From: Sphingobium sp.
GTDB taxonomy: Bacteria > Pseudomonadota > Alphaproteobacteria > Sphingomonadales > Sphingomonadaceae
Length of the DNA stretch: 64,000 nucleotides
Direction of reading: 5' to 3'
NCBI GenBank assembly: GCA_017745115.1
Contig: JAGIAA010000001.1
Span: forward strand, 1-64,000
The notes under the pieces are model-generated. The model made no database searches. It was not told where the DNA came from and was given only the letters and a program-made list of their open reading frames with translations. The position numbers and the translations under genes were made by a program. Of this stretch, positions 1-9,349 are shown in pieces. Every line of letters starts with the position of its first letter. The first letter of the stretch is position 1.

Positions 1-135
1 GAGGCGAAGCACGGCCGCATCGCCCAGGGCATGACCCGGGCGATCGAAAAGGCCGGTACTGTGCTCGCCGAGCATTGCCCGCGCGACGCGGGCGGCAACC
101 CCAACGAACTGCCTGACCGGCTGATCGAGCTGTGA
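1..135 (+). CDS. C-terminal end of an unidentified protein (possibly TPM-domain)
   Basis: The window opens inside a reading frame in phase 1 that ends at a TGA at 133-135; about 44 residues remain. The tail has an amphipathic stretch (GRIAQGMTRAIEKAG) and then HCPRDAGGNPNELPDRLIEL. From memory this resembles the C-terminus of alphaproteobacterial TPM-domain membrane proteins, but too little is present to be firm. The stop overlaps the GTG start of the Nudix gene (GTGA), so the two are probably translationally coupled. Confidence 0.4.
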   Translation, partial: EAKHGRIAQGMTRAIEKAGTVLAEHCPRDAGGNPNELPDRLIEL

Positions 136-677
136 GCGGCCCTTCTGCTGACGAGGAGCGTCATTTCCCCGAGGAAGTGATGTGGGAAGGCCGCTTCATC
201 ACAGCCAAGCGCCGCGGTCGCTGGGAATATGTCGGTAGGGCCCGCAATATCGGCGCGGCAGTCATCCTCGCGGTCGATGAGGGTCACGTCATTCTGGTCG
301 ACCAGTATCGTGTCCCGCTGGAGCGACGTTGCATCGAGTTGCCTGCCGGCCTCATCGGCGATGAGGATGCCGGAGAGGACGGCATGCTTGCCGCCACCCG
401 CGAGCTCGAGGAAGAGACCGGCTATCGTGCCGGGCGGCTCGAAAAGCTCGGCGAGTTCTGGTCATCTCCCGGCATGGTCTCGGAAAGCTTCACGCTTTAC
501 CGCGCCCATGACCTCGCGAAGGTCGGCGACGGCGGCGGGGTCGAGGGCGAAGGTATCATCGTTCACCGGGCTCCGCTCGTCGGCTTTGCCGGCTGGCTCG
601 CGGAGAAGCGTGCCGAGGGCTATGCGGTGGACGTCAAGCTGCTCCTGCTGCTCGGTGGAGGAATGTTGGAGGGCTGA
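132..677 (+). CDS. Nudix hydrolase, ADP-ribose pyrophosphatase-like
   Basis: A 181-residue protein with a complete Nudix box at about residues 76-98: G-x5-E-x7-REL-E-EE-T-GY, matching G-x5-E-x7-REUxEExGU. The RE..EE residues bind the divalent metal. Upstream, VDQYRVPLERRCIELPAGLI is typical of the ADP-ribose/ADP-sugar pyrophosphatase branch, which hydrolyses ADP-ribose to AMP and ribose 5-phosphate in the cytoplasm. The GTG start at 132 overlaps the upstream stop (GTGA), which supports it. The exact substrate cannot be told from sequence. Confidence 0.85.
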   Translation: MSGPSADEERHFPEEVMWEGRFITAKRRGRWEYVGRARNIGAAVILAVDEGHVILVDQYRVPLERRCIELPAGLIGDEDAGEDGMLAATRELEEETGYRAGRLEKLGEFWSSPGMVSESFTLYRAHDLAKVGDGGGVEGEGIIVHRAPLVGFAGWLAEKRAEGYAVDVKLLLLLGGGMLEG

Positions 678-752
678 AGGCTGCACGAGTCGCGCCGCGC
701 ATTTTCCAAGCCGCCTCCCCTCCCCGTCTTCGATCCGCTACACGCCCCTCCC

Positions 753-1397
753 ATGTCCCGAATCGGCATCAAGATCTGTGGCCTTTCGACGCCCGAGACG
801 ATCGAAGCAGCCATTAAAGGCGGCGCGAGCCATCTCGGTTTCAATTTCTTCCCGAAGAGCCCACGTTATGTGACGCCGCAGCGTCTAGCCATGCTGGCGC
901 CAATAGCACCTCCGTCGGTCAAACGGGTCGCGATTCTCGTCGATCCGGATGACGCATTGATCGACGCCCTGCTCGCAGTGAACGGGCTGGACGCGCTGCA
1001 GCTGCATGGCAAGGAAACGCCCGAGCGCGCGGCTGAATTGGGTGCGCGAACCGGGCTCGACATCTGGAAGGTCATATCCGTCAAGACCGCCGCCGACCTG
1101 GCGGCGGGCCCGGCTTATGCCGGCGCGGCAGACTTCCTGCTGTACGACGCCAAGACACCCGACGGAGCGGCAATGCCCGGCGGCATGGGCATGCGCTTCG
1201 ACTGGTCACTGCTGGCGGGGCACCGCGCACCCCTGCCCTGGGGCCTCTCCGGCGGACTTGATCCCGAGAATGTCGCCGAGGCAATTCGCAGCACCAATGC
1301 CCCACTCGTGGACGTTTCATCGGGTGTCGAGAGCGCGCCGGGCGTCAAGGATGTGGACAAGATAGCCGCCTTCTGCAAAGCGGTTTCGCAATGCTGA
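753..1397 (+). CDS. trpF: Phosphoribosylanthranilate isomerase
   Basis: A 214-residue single-domain TIM barrel. It catalyses the Amadori rearrangement of N-(5-phosphoribosyl)anthranilate to CdRP, the third step of tryptophan synthesis. The N-terminus has KICGL, with the catalytic cysteine, then HLGFNFFPKSPRYV; the acid residue lies in LLYDAKT; and the C-terminal phosphate-binding GLSGGLDPENV and DVSSGVE are intact. Length is normal. It lies 103 bp upstream of trpB on the same strand, in the trpF-trpB-trpA order usual for alphaproteobacteria, with trpE/D/C elsewhere. Confidence 0.96.
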   Translation: MSRIGIKICGLSTPETIEAAIKGGASHLGFNFFPKSPRYVTPQRLAMLAPIAPPSVKRVAILVDPDDALIDALLAVNGLDALQLHGKETPERAAELGARTGLDIWKVISVKTAADLAAGPAYAGAADFLLYDAKTPDGAAMPGGMGMRFDWSLLAGHRAPLPWGLSGGLDPENVAEAIRSTNAPLVDVSSGVESAPGVKDVDKIAAFCKAVSQC

Positions 1398-1500
1398 TGC
1401 CGACCGTTCATGCCGAGCGCACCGGAGCACGATGGCGCTGACCGCTTTCTGACCCACAGAAGCGATAAGCACCCTCACGCCCGAGAGAAGCGAACCGATC

Positions 1501-2745
1501 ATGACCGATACCCCGACCTTACCAAATTCACTCCGCAACATGCCTGACGAGCGCGGCCACTTCGGCCAGTTCGGCGGCCGTTATGTCGCCGAGACGCTGA
1601 TGCCGCTGATCCTCGATCTCGAGGCGGAATATGAGGCTGCCAAGGCCGATCCGGCATTCAAGGCAGAGTTCGACGGGCTGATGACCCATTATGTCGGCCG
1701 ACCCTCGCCGCTCTATTTCGCCGAGCGGATGACGGCCTATTATCGCGAGCGCGCCCAGCCCGGCTTCGGCGCGAAGATCTATTTCAAGCGCGAAGAACTC
1801 AATCACACCGGCGCGCACAAGATCAACAATTGCATCGGCCAGATCCTGCTCGCGATCCGCATGGGCAAGACGCGGATCATCGCCGAGACCGGCGCCGGCC
1901 AGCATGGCGTCGCGACCGCAACGGTCTGCGCGCGCTTCGGCCTGCCCTGCACGATCTTCATGGGCGCCAAGGATATCGAGCGACAGCAGCCCAATGTGTT
2001 TCGCATGCGCCTGCTGGGTGCCGAGGTACGGCCCGTGACCAGTGGCTCGCAAAGCCTCAAGGACGCGATGAACGAGGCGCTGCGCGACTGGGTCGCGACG
2101 GTGGAGAACACCTTCTACATCATCGGCACGGCAGCCGGCCCGCATCCCTATCCGGAGTTGGTGCGCGACTTCCAGTCAGTCATCGGCAAGGAAACGCGCG
2201 AGCAGATCCTCGCCGCTGAAGGCCGCCTCCCCGACTTGCTGATCGCTGCAGTCGGTGGGGGGTCCAATGCTATCGGGCTCTTCCACCCTTTCCTGGATGA
2301 TGCAGATGTTGCGATGGTCGGCGTCGAGGCGGCCGGCCATGGCGTGGATACGGACAAGCATGCCGCGAGCCTGACCGGCGGCAAGCCCGGCATTCTGCAC
2401 GGCAACAAGACCTACCTCCTGCAGGACGAGGACGGCCAGATTACCGAGGCGCATTCGATTTCGGCGGGTCTCGACTATCCCGGCATCGGCCCCGAGCATA
2501 GCTGGCTGCACGAGAGCGGCCGCGTGCAATATCTCCCGATAACTGACCAGCAGGCACTCGACGCCTTCCAGCTCTGCTCGATCAAGGAAGGCATCATCCC
2601 GGCCCTCGAAAGCTCGCATGCACTCGCAGCTTTGGAGACGAAGGCACTGGAAATGCGTGAGGATGAGATCATCGTCGTCAACGTCTCTGGTCGCGGCGAC
2701 AAGGATATCTACACCGTCGCCGCGGCGATGGGGGCGACGATATGA
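1501..2745 (+). CDS. trpB: Tryptophan synthase beta chain
   Basis: A 414-residue PLP enzyme that condenses indole, tunnelled from TrpA, with serine to give tryptophan. The PLP lysine is in [15 protein letters not shown], the phosphate-binding loop is GGGSNAIG, and the cofactor-side [10 protein letters not shown] and ESSHA motifs are present. The first 20 residues before [13 protein letters not shown] are the usual variable lead. Its stop overlaps the trpA start by 4 nt (ATGA at 2742-2745), which favours equimolar TrpA/TrpB synthesis. Confidence 0.98.
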   Translation: MTDTPTLPNSLRNMPDERGHFGQFGGRYVAETLMPLILDLEAEYEAAKADPAFKAEFDGLMTHYVGRPSPLYFAERMTAYYRERAQPGFGAKIYFKREELNHTGAHKINNCIGQILLAIRMGKTRIIAETGAGQHGVATATVCARFGLPCTIFMGAKDIERQQPNVFRMRLLGAEVRPVTSGSQSLKDAMNEALRDWVATVENTFYIIGTAAGPHPYPELVRDFQSVIGKETREQILAAEGRLPDLLIAAVGGGSNAIGLFHPFLDDADVAMVGVEAAGHGVDTDKHAASLTGGKPGILHGNKTYLLQDEDGQITEAHSISAGLDYPGIGPEHSWLHESGRVQYLPITDQQALDAFQLCSIKEGIIPALESSHALAALETKALEMREDEIIVVNVSGRGDKDIYTVAAAMGATI

Positions 2746-3551
2746 CTCGTTTCGCCTCTGCCTTCGCTCGCGCCCGCGCCGATAGCCGCGCCGCGCTCGT
2801 CACCTTCGTCACCGGCGGCGATCCGACGCCGGGCGATACCGCCGCTGTCCTCGACGCCCTCGTCGCGGGCGGCGCTGACGTGATCGAGCTTGGCATGCCG
2901 TTCACCGATCCGATGGCGGATGGCGGCGCGATCCAGACCGCGAACCTGCGCAGCCTTGGCGCCGGAACCCGCACCGCAGACATCCTCGCTATCGCCAAGG
3001 CGTTCCGCGCCCGCCATCCCGACGTGCCGCTGGTCTTGATGGGCTATGCCAATCCGATGACGATCCGCGGCGGCGACTGGTTCGCAGCGAAGTGCAGCGA
3101 TGCCGGCGTCGACGGCGTCATCTGCGTGGACATCCCGCCGGAGGAGGATGCCGAGCTCGGCCCGGCCTTGCGCGCGGCGGGCGTCAGCCTCATCCGGCTC
3201 GCCACGCCCACGACCGACGCCAGGCGGCTGCCCGCTGTCCTCAAGGACACCACTGGCTTCGTCTATTATGTTTCCGTCGCCGGCATCACCGGCAAGCAAC
3301 AGGCCGCGCAAGCCAGCATCGAGGATGCGGTTGCAAAGCTGAAAGCCGCTACCGATCTTCCCATCGTTGTCGGCTTCGGCGTGCGCTCGCCGGAGCAGGC
3401 CTCGGCAATCGGGGCGGTGGCAGACGGCGTGGTCGTCGGATCGGCCATCGTCGAGATCGTCGGCAAGCATGGAAAAGACGCCGCACCGCACGTCCGGGAT
3501 TTCGTCGGAACGCTGCGGGCCGCGCTTAACAACAAGGAAAAGGTCGCATGA
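2742..3551 (+). CDS. trpA: Tryptophan synthase alpha chain
   Basis: A 269-residue TIM barrel that cleaves indole-3-glycerol phosphate to indole and glyceraldehyde 3-phosphate, passing indole to TrpB. The catalytic Glu is in [15 protein letters not shown] and the catalytic Asp in [21 protein letters not shown] and DGVVVGSA form the phosphate site. The start overlaps the trpB stop and the stop overlaps the accD start (ATGA at 3548-3551), so trpB, trpA and accD are one coupled unit. Confidence 0.98.
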   Translation: MTRFASAFARARADSRAALVTFVTGGDPTPGDTAAVLDALVAGGADVIELGMPFTDPMADGGAIQTANLRSLGAGTRTADILAIAKAFRARHPDVPLVLMGYANPMTIRGGDWFAAKCSDAGVDGVICVDIPPEEDAELGPALRAAGVSLIRLATPTTDARRLPAVLKDTTGFVYYVSVAGITGKQQAAQASIEDAVAKLKAATDLPIVVGFGVRSPEQASAIGAVADGVVVGSAIVEIVGKHGKDAAPHVRDFVGTLRAALNNKEKVA

Positions 3552-4399
3552 GCTGGCTCACCCGCGTCCGTAATGCCCTTCCCTTCATGGCCAAGAAGAC
3601 GGACGGCCCGGACAATCTCTGGCACAAGTGCCCGGCTTGCGGGCAGATGGTGTTCATGAAGGAGTGGGAGGAGAATCTCTCCGTCTGTCCGCGCTGCGAC
3701 TATCATGGCCGCATCGGCCCGAAGGCGCGCTTTACCCAGTTGCTGGACGCCGGAAGCTGCAAGTTGATCGCATCGCCGCAGGTCAAGGAAGACCCGCTCA
3801 AGTTCCGCGACAGCAAACGCTATACCGACCGCCTGAAGACGGCCCGCGCTGCGACCGGCGAACCCGACGCCATGGTCAATGCCCAGGGCAAGATCGAGGG
3901 CCACAAGGTCGTCGTCGGCGTGCAGGACTTCGCCTTCATGGGTGGATCGATGGGCACGGCGGTGGGCGCAGCGTTCGTTGCGGGCGCCAAGGAAGCGATC
4001 AAACAGCGCTGTCCCTATATCGTCTTCACCGCGGCGGGCGGCGCCCGCATGCAGGAGGGCATTCTCTCGCTCATGCAGATGCCGCGCGCCACCGTCGCCA
4101 TCCAGCAGCTTCGCGCGGCAGGCCAGCCCTATATCGTTGTGCTGACCGACCCGACCACGGGCGGCGTCACGGCCAGCTATGCCATGCTGGGCGACATCCA
4201 GATCGCCGAACCCAAGGCGCTGATCGCCTTTGCCGGCGCGCGCGTCATTCAGGACACGATCCGCGAGAAGCTGCCCGAAGGCTTCCAACGATCGGAATTC
4301 CTGCTCGAGCACGGCATGCTGGACATGGTGGTGCACCGCAAGGAACTGCGCGCCATGCTCGCCAAGACGCTCGACTATCTGACCGCCCGGGCGGCTTAG
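3548..4399 (+). CDS. accD: Acetyl-CoA carboxylase carboxyltransferase subunit beta
   Basis: A 283-residue beta half of the ACC carboxyltransferase, which moves CO2 from carboxybiotin to acetyl-CoA to make malonyl-CoA. The N-terminal C4 zinc ribbon is seen as WHKCPACG...[10 protein letters not shown] (four cysteines), followed by a crotonase-fold domain with GGARMQEG and [13 protein letters not shown]. Coupling to trpA by an ATGA overlap ties fatty acid precursor supply to the tryptophan transcript, an arrangement known in alphaproteobacteria. An inverted repeat lies just downstream at 4413-4498. Confidence 0.98.
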   Translation: MSWLTRVRNALPFMAKKTDGPDNLWHKCPACGQMVFMKEWEENLSVCPRCDYHGRIGPKARFTQLLDAGSCKLIASPQVKEDPLKFRDSKRYTDRLKTARAATGEPDAMVNAQGKIEGHKVVVGVQDFAFMGGSMGTAVGAAFVAGAKEAIKQRCPYIVFTAAGGARMQEGILSLMQMPRATVAIQQLRAAGQPYIVVLTDPTTGGVTASYAMLGDIQIAEPKALIAFAGARVIQDTIREKLPEGFQRSEFLLEHGMLDMVVHRKELRAMLAKTLDYLTARAA

Positions 4400-4412
4400 A
4401 AATACGTATCAG

Positions 4413-4498
4413 CCGTTCGTGCTGAGCTTGTCGAAGCACCGCCCTTTTTCTTCCTGAAGAGGAAAAGAGCAGCCCTTCGACAAGCTCAGGGCGAACGG
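4413..4498. repeat. REP-like inverted repeat after accD
   Basis: Two 24-nt arms, 4413-4436 and 4475-4498, are reverse complements at 22 of 24 positions around a 38-nt spacer containing a T-rich and an A-rich tract. The core is GAGCTTGTCGAAG / CTTCGACAAGCTC. Motifs with this core are, as I recall, scattered between genes in many sphingomonad genomes. It can fold into a long hairpin between accD and folC and may end or protect the upstream transcript. It is the only copy I found in this window. Confidence 0.75.
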
Positions 4499-4523
4499 AG
4501 AAAGAGATCTGAGAACCCAGTTT

Positions 4524-5870
4524 ATGGCTGACCACGCCGTTTCAGACGATCCCGCCGTCCAGGCCCAGCTAGACCGGCTTGCCTCGCTGTCGCCGGGGCG
4601 CGACGTGCTGGGGCTGGAGCGCATCACCCAGCTCATGGATCGGCTCGGCAATCCGCACCTCAAGCTCCCACCGGTCTTCCACGTCGCCGGGACGAACGGC
4701 AAGGGATCCTGTTGTGCCTATCTCCGCGCCGCGCTGGAAGCCGATGGCCGCACCGTCCATGTCTTCACCTCACCGCATCTGGTGCGCTTCAACGAACGCA
4801 TCCGCCTTGCCGGCACCCTGATCGACGACGCCACGCTAGCGAGCGCGCTCAAGGAGGTGATCGACATCGGCGGTGACCTTGAAGCGAGCTTCTTCGAAGT
4901 CACGACGGCGGCCGCGTTCATGCTGTTCGCCAATACGCCGGCCGATGCCTGCGTCATCGAAGTGGGTCTTGGCGGGCGGCTCGACGCGACCAACGTGATC
5001 CGCGATCCGGTTGCCTGCGGCATCGTCTCGCTCGGCATCGATCACGAGGGCTTCCTGCTCGCGCCTGAGGAGGGCGTGCCGCAGGACCCGCACTGCCGCA
5101 TCGCTTTCGAGAAAGCCGGGATCGCCAAGCGCCGTGTGCCGCTGATCACGCAGAAATACCGCAAGGACATGATGCAGACGATCGTCGACTCCGCCCAGCT
5201 GGTCGGTGCGCCAGTCTATTCGCGAGGATCGGCCTGGGACATCGTCGCCTATCAGGGCGTGCTCCATTATCGCGACGGCATGGACAAGCTCGAGTTACCC
5301 CTGCCCCGGCTGCCGGGCATGCACCAGATCGGCAATCTCGGTGTCGCGCTGGCGATGCTGCGGCACCAGAAGGCCGTGCCGCTCAAGGAATCGTCGCTCA
5401 AGGCGGCGCCGCTCTGGGCGCAATGGCCCGCCCGCATGCAGCGTATCGAAGGCGGGCCGCTCAACGACATCCTGCCGGGCCGGACGCTGATGCTCGACGG
5501 CGGCCACAATCCGGACGCGGGACAGGCCCTGGCCACGACGCTCAAGGAAAGCGCCCTGGCAGCAGGCGGCATCGACCTCGTCACCGGCATGCTCGCCAAC
5601 AAGGACGTGGCCGGCTTCCTAACGCCACTGAAGCCGCTGATCCGATCGATCCGCTCGCTGCCGGTGCCCGGCCATGAGCATCATGGGCCGGAAGTCTTCG
5701 CCGAGATCGCATCCGGCTGGAACATTCCGCACAGCGCACACCAGAACGTGATCGAAGCGCTGAAGGACATCGAACTGACGGAGCCGGGCGGCACCCGCAC
5801 GGTGCTGATGGCCGGCACGCTGTATCTTGCGGGTGCCGTGCTCGTCGCCAACAACCAGCCGCCGAACTAG
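4524..5870 (+). CDS. folC: Bifunctional folylpolyglutamate / dihydrofolate synthase
   Basis: A 448-residue Mur-ligase-like ATP enzyme that adds glutamate to dihydropteroate and to folates. The P-loop HVAGTNGKGS is at about residues 53-62, then TSPHLVRFNERI and VIEVGLGGRLDATNV, where the last binds metal and substrate. The C-terminal ligase domain has MLDGGHNPD. It follows accD by about 125 bp across the inverted repeat. It ends tail-to-tail with the AmpG-like gene, the two stops sharing the palindrome CTAG at 5867-5870. Confidence 0.95.
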   Translation: MADHAVSDDPAVQAQLDRLASLSPGRDVLGLERITQLMDRLGNPHLKLPPVFHVAGTNGKGSCCAYLRAALEADGRTVHVFTSPHLVRFNERIRLAGTLIDDATLASALKEVIDIGGDLEASFFEVTTAAAFMLFANTPADACVIEVGLGGRLDATNVIRDPVACGIVSLGIDHEGFLLAPEEGVPQDPHCRIAFEKAGIAKRRVPLITQKYRKDMMQTIVDSAQLVGAPVYSRGSAWDIVAYQGVLHYRDGMDKLELPLPRLPGMHQIGNLGVALAMLRHQKAVPLKESSLKAAPLWAQWPARMQRIEGGPLNDILPGRTLMLDGGHNPDAGQALATTLKESALAAGGIDLVTGMLANKDVAGFLTPLKPLIRSIRSLPVPGHEHHGPEVFAEIASGWNIPHSAHQNVIEALKDIELTEPGGTRTVLMAGTLYLAGAVLVANNQPPN

Positions 5871-7186
5871 GCGTTGGTTGCCGGCTCGGTCCCGGCGTTG
5901 CCGATGCTGGCGTCGACAAGGCCCGTCCGCATCATCCACCAGTATAGAGCGATACCAGGCAGCGCGAGCAGCGTGGTCAGCAGGTAGAAATCGACGTAAC
6001 CCAGCGCTTCGATCAGCGCGCCTGCCGTCGTGCCGGTTATGAAGCGCCCCACGATGCCCGCACCCGCTGAGAGCAAGGCGAATTGCGTGGCAGTGAAGCG
6101 CAGGTCACAGAGAGCAGAGAGGTAAGCGACGACGGTCACGCCGCCGATACCGCTCGCGAAATTCTCGAAACCGATGGTGAAGGCGAGCATCGGCATGCTG
6201 TGGCCGAGCGCCGCGAGCCCGGCGAAGCTGAGGTTCGATATCCCCATCAAGACGAGGCTGATCAGCACCGAGCGCTTCATGCCGAGCTTTGCATAGACGA
6301 TGCCGCCAACAAAAATCCCCGCCAGCAGCGCGAAAAAGCCAACCCAGACGTCGCCCGTCAAAATCTCGGCCTTGGAGAAGCCGAGCGTGACCAGCAGATC
6401 GCGGATCATGAGATTGGCTATGGTGTCGCCGATCTTGTGGACCAGAACGAAGAGCAAGACGAGCCAGGCGCCTTGCCGCTGGAAGAAATCGACGAGCGGG
6501 TCGACAACGGCCCGGAGCGCCGCTTTCGCACCTCGGACGGCCTTGGGCGCATGATGGCGGACAGGTTCGCCGCCAAAAAGGGACGCGATCGGTCCGGCGA
6601 AAGCCAGCGGAACGCAGGCGACATAGCCGAGCGTCCAGCTGGATACATTGGCGACGGCCAGAGCCAGCGAAGCCGCAAAGAAAGCGCCAAGTCGCCATCC
6701 ATATTGGCTCATGCCCGAGCCGGTGCCCAGCTGTTCTGGCTTCAACAGTTCGATGCGATAGGCGTCGATCACGATGTCGAATGTTGCGCCGGCAAAGCCC
6801 AGCAGGAGTGCGCCGATCACCACGCTCTGGATGTTGGTGACCGGATCGGCAAGGCCAAGGACAACGACGGCGCCGGCAACCAAGGTGCCACATAGCCAGA
6901 GCCACGCGCGCCGCTGCCCAAGCAGGCCATCGAGCCCCGGCAGCCGGACGCGATCAATGAGCGGCGCCCATGCCCATTTGAAGCTGTAAATCAGCAGCGC
7001 GAGGGCAAATGCCGATATCGACTTCTTTTCGATACCCGCATCGGACAGCCTGTTGGTCAGCGTCGCAGCCAGCAGTGCAAATGGAAATCCTGAGGAAATA
7101 CCTAGGAAAAGGGCGACCAGGGGTTCCTTCTGGAGATAGGGGCGAACCGCATCGATCCAGCTTCTGCTCTGTGCTTGCTCGCTCAT
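5867..7186 (-). CDS. AmpG-like MFS permease
   Basis: A 439-residue, roughly 12-helix major facilitator protein. The opening LFLGISSGFPFALLAATLTNRLSDAGI followed by SFKWAWAPLIDRV and GQRRAWL is characteristic of the AmpG family, which imports GlcNAc-anhydro-muramyl peptides from the periplasm for wall recycling. DIVIDAYRIELL, in the fourth-fifth helix region, also fits. The ATG at 7184-7186 is followed by a short soluble N-terminus. No other recycling gene is nearby, so the muropeptide substrate is inferred from family only. Confidence 0.8.
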   Translation of the reverse strand: MSEQAQSRSWIDAVRPYLQKEPLVALFLGISSGFPFALLAATLTNRLSDAGIEKKSISAFALALLIYSFKWAWAPLIDRVRLPGLDGLLGQRRAWLWLCGTLVAGAVVVLGLADPVTNIQSVVIGALLLGFAGATFDIVIDAYRIELLKPEQLGTGSGMSQYGWRLGAFFAASLALAVANVSSWTLGYVACVPLAFAGPIASLFGGEPVRHHAPKAVRGAKAALRAVVDPLVDFFQRQGAWLVLLFVLVHKIGDTIANLMIRDLLVTLGFSKAEILTGDVWVGFFALLAGIFVGGIVYAKLGMKRSVLISLVLMGISNLSFAGLAALGHSMPMLAFTIGFENFASGIGGVTVVAYLSALCDLRFTATQFALLSAGAGIVGRFITGTTAGALIEALGYVDFYLLTTLLALPGIALYWWMMRTGLVDASIGNAGTEPATNA

Positions 7187-7255
7187 GTTCCCGCCCGCCT
7201 TTTGACTGGCGGCCAGACTAGCGCGCGGTGCGGCGGCGGAAAGAGGAAAGTTGGT

Positions 7256-7717
7256 TCAGGCCGTCGGGAGCGGGAAGAGCGTCAGCCGCGGCGGGATGCG
7301 CGACGGCTTGCGGCCGGCGAGGAGTTGCTCGCAAATGCCGATCGTGCGGATCAGGTCGCGCGGCTGGAACGGCTTGGCGAGAACGCCGAGCGCCACGCCC
7401 ATGTCGCGTGCCTCGTCCGGACAGGCGGCGGTCGCGAACAGTACGGCAACGCCGAGCTCGCGGGCATGACGCGCCAGCTCGATGCCTGAACGGACGCCGC
7501 GCAGGCGAATGTCGGCAATGACGAGGTCCACGCCCTCCTCGCTGGTCAACACGGCGTCGGCATCGCGGAACCGGTCCACGGTGGCGACGACGGTATAGCC
7601 CGCCTGCTGCAGGGCATGCTCATTGTCGAAGGCAATAAGAGGCTCGTCCTCGACGATGAGGATGCGGGCGATGCGCTGATCTCTCTTCGTAAAAAACATT
7701 GCCGTCAGGCCCCGCAT
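7256..7717 (-). CDS. Single-domain response regulator
   Basis: A 153-residue protein made of one receiver domain. The acidic pair is in IVEDEP (D24), the phosphoacceptor is D69 in VIADIRL, the switch Thr is in LFATAA, and the lysine is in LAKPF. There is no DNA-binding or enzymatic output domain, so it probably acts by protein contact, like CheY-type or Sma0114-type stand-alone receivers. The start may instead be the internal ATG at 7699 (MFFTKRD). No kinase gene is adjacent. It is divergent from the pseudouridine synthase gene by about 40 bp. Confidence 0.85.
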   Translation of the reverse strand: MRGLTAMFFTKRDQRIARILIVEDEPLIAFDNEHALQQAGYTVVATVDRFRDADAVLTSEEGVDLVIADIRLRGVRSGIELARHARELGVAVLFATAACPDEARDMGVALGVLAKPFQPRDLIRTIGICEQLLAGRKPSRIPPRLTLFPLPTA

Positions 7718-7757
7718 GCGTCAGTAGCCGCTCCGGCGCGACCGGAGGTGAGAACGC

Positions 7758-8804
7758 TTGCGCGTCCGCTACGCTCCCGCCGGGCGATTCGCCAGTGCCG
7801 GACCGCCACAAAGCGAAGAAAAAGGATCATACCGCTTGGCCAACGCCGAAGGACCACGCGGCCCCCGCCGCCCGCAACGCCCAGGCGGCAGACCGCCCTC
7901 CGGGCCGGGTGAGCGCGCGCATGGCAGGCCGGGCACGCGAGGGGGCGGCAAACCCGGCGCCAAAACGGGCGAGCGCCCTGCTTATGGCCGCGCCGGAGCG
8001 TCGGCGCCTCGCAAATATAACAAGGGACCTGCGACGCCGTCCGTGCGCGCCGCCAATGCCGATGGGACGCCGCGCGAGGGTGACCGCATTGCCAAGCTGC
8101 TGGCACGCGCCGGTGTCGCCTCGCGCCGCGACGTCGAGCGCATGATCGGCGAAGGACGCATCGCGATCGACGGCAAGGTCGTGGACACGCCCGCGACGTT
8201 GCTGAAGTCGCTGCACGGCGTGACCGTGGACGGCGTGGCGGTCAAGGAACCGAGCCCCGCCCGCCTTTTCCTCTTCTACAAGCCGACGGGTTTCTTGACG
8301 GCCGCGCGCGATCCGCTTGGGCGACCGACCATCTATGATCGCCTGCCCGCCGATCTGCCGCGCGTGATGCCGGTCGGCCGCCTCGACTTCAATACCGAGG
8401 GCTTGCTGCTGCTGACCACCGACGGCGGCCTCAAGCGTGAACTCGAACTGCCGTCGAACGGTGTCGAGCGCACTTATCGCGCCCGCGCTTTCGGGACCGT
8501 ATCCCAAGAGCAGCTCGAGGAGCTGATCGATGGCGTCGAGATCGACGGCATGCGCTACGGCCGCATCGACGCCAACCTCGAGCGCCGCACTGGGCACAAC
8601 CAGTGGATCGAAATGACCATCACCGAAGGCAAGAACCGCGAGGTGCGCCGCGTGCTCGAGCATCTCGGCCTCGAAGTGAACCGCCTGATCCGCACGCGCT
8701 ACGGCAGCTTCACGCTCGACGACGCCAAGCCGGGCGACATCATGGAAGTTCGCCAGCATGACCTGGCCGTCTTCCGCAAGACGTTGGGCAAGCCGAAGAA
8801 ATGA
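7758..8804 (+). CDS. RsuA/RluB-family rRNA pseudouridine synthase
   Basis: The conserved part begins near residue 98 with an S4 RNA-binding domain (DRIAKLLARAGVASRRDVER), followed by the RsuA/RluB/E/F catalytic domain with the nucleophilic Asp in VGRLDFNTEGLL and the closing GKNREVRR. It isomerises a uridine in rRNA, most likely large subunit (RluB-like). The first 90 residues are Gly/Pro/Arg/Lys-rich, probably a disordered RNA-binding tail. Two TTG starts compete: 7758, with GGAGGTG 7 nt upstream, and 7836, with AAGGA 9 nt upstream, which gives a 322-residue protein. The stop overlaps rsmD by ATGA. Confidence 0.88.
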   Translation: MRVRYAPAGRFASAGPPQSEEKGSYRLANAEGPRGPRRPQRPGGRPPSGPGERAHGRPGTRGGGKPGAKTGERPAYGRAGASAPRKYNKGPATPSVRAANADGTPREGDRIAKLLARAGVASRRDVERMIGEGRIAIDGKVVDTPATLLKSLHGVTVDGVAVKEPSPARLFLFYKPTGFLTAARDPLGRPTIYDRLPADLPRVMPVGRLDFNTEGLLLLTTDGGLKRELELPSNGVERTYRARAFGTVSQEQLEELIDGVEIDGMRYGRIDANLERRTGHNQWIEMTITEGKNREVRRVLEHLGLEVNRLIRTRYGSFTLDDAKPGDIMEVRQHDLAVFRKTLGKPKK

Positions 8805-9346
8805 GAATCATCGCAGGCGAATGGCGCGGGCGGCCGCTGGTCGCGCCCAAAGGCGACGCGACGCGGCCGACGGCCGACCGAACACGCGAGACCTTGTTCT
8901 CGATGCTGACGAGCCGTCTGGGCTCGTTCGAAGGCCTGACCGTAGGTGATTTCTTCGCCGGTTCGGGCGCGATCGGGCTCGAAGCCCTGTCGCGCGGCGC
9001 CGCAAGCTGCCTGTTCGTCGAGCGCGAACGCGATGCCGTCGCGGCGATCCGCGCCAACGCCGAGAAGCTCGGACTTGTTCGGCCCGACATCCGTCAGACC
9101 GACGTGCTGTCGCTCGGTGCCGCCCCGGCCCCGCTCGATGTCATCTTCATGGACCCGCCTTACCGCACGGGCGCAGGTGCGGTCGCTCTGGACAAGCTCG
9201 GCCGGCTCGGCTGGGCCGGGCCCGCGACATGGATCAGCATCGAGAGCGAGCGCGGCGAGCCCATTCAAGTGAAGGGCTTCACCATCGAGGCCGAGCGGGT
9301 GGTCGGCAAAGCCGCGCTTACACTGCTCCGGCCCGAAACAGCCTGA
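8801..9346 (+). CDS. rsmD: 16S rRNA (guanine(966)-N2)-methyltransferase
   Basis: A 181-residue SAM-dependent methyltransferase. The start MRIIAGEWRGRPL and then TRPTADRTRETLFSML are signature RsmD segments; FFAGSGAIGLEALSRGA is the SAM-binding motif I; and the catalytic motif IV is VIFMDPPY. It methylates G966 of 16S rRNA during 30S assembly. Translational coupling to an rRNA pseudouridine synthase (ATGA at 8801-8804) makes a two-gene rRNA modification unit. Confidence 0.95.
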   Translation: MRIIAGEWRGRPLVAPKGDATRPTADRTRETLFSMLTSRLGSFEGLTVGDFFAGSGAIGLEALSRGAASCLFVERERDAVAAIRANAEKLGLVRPDIRQTDVLSLGAAPAPLDVIFMDPPYRTGAGAVALDKLGRLGWAGPATWISIESERGEPIQVKGFTIEAERVVGKAALTLLRPETA

Positions 9347-9349
9347 CGG

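Noticed and set aside
1398..1500. Possible attenuator before trpB
   Set aside because: No Trp-codon leader peptide or paired alternative hairpins could be made out.
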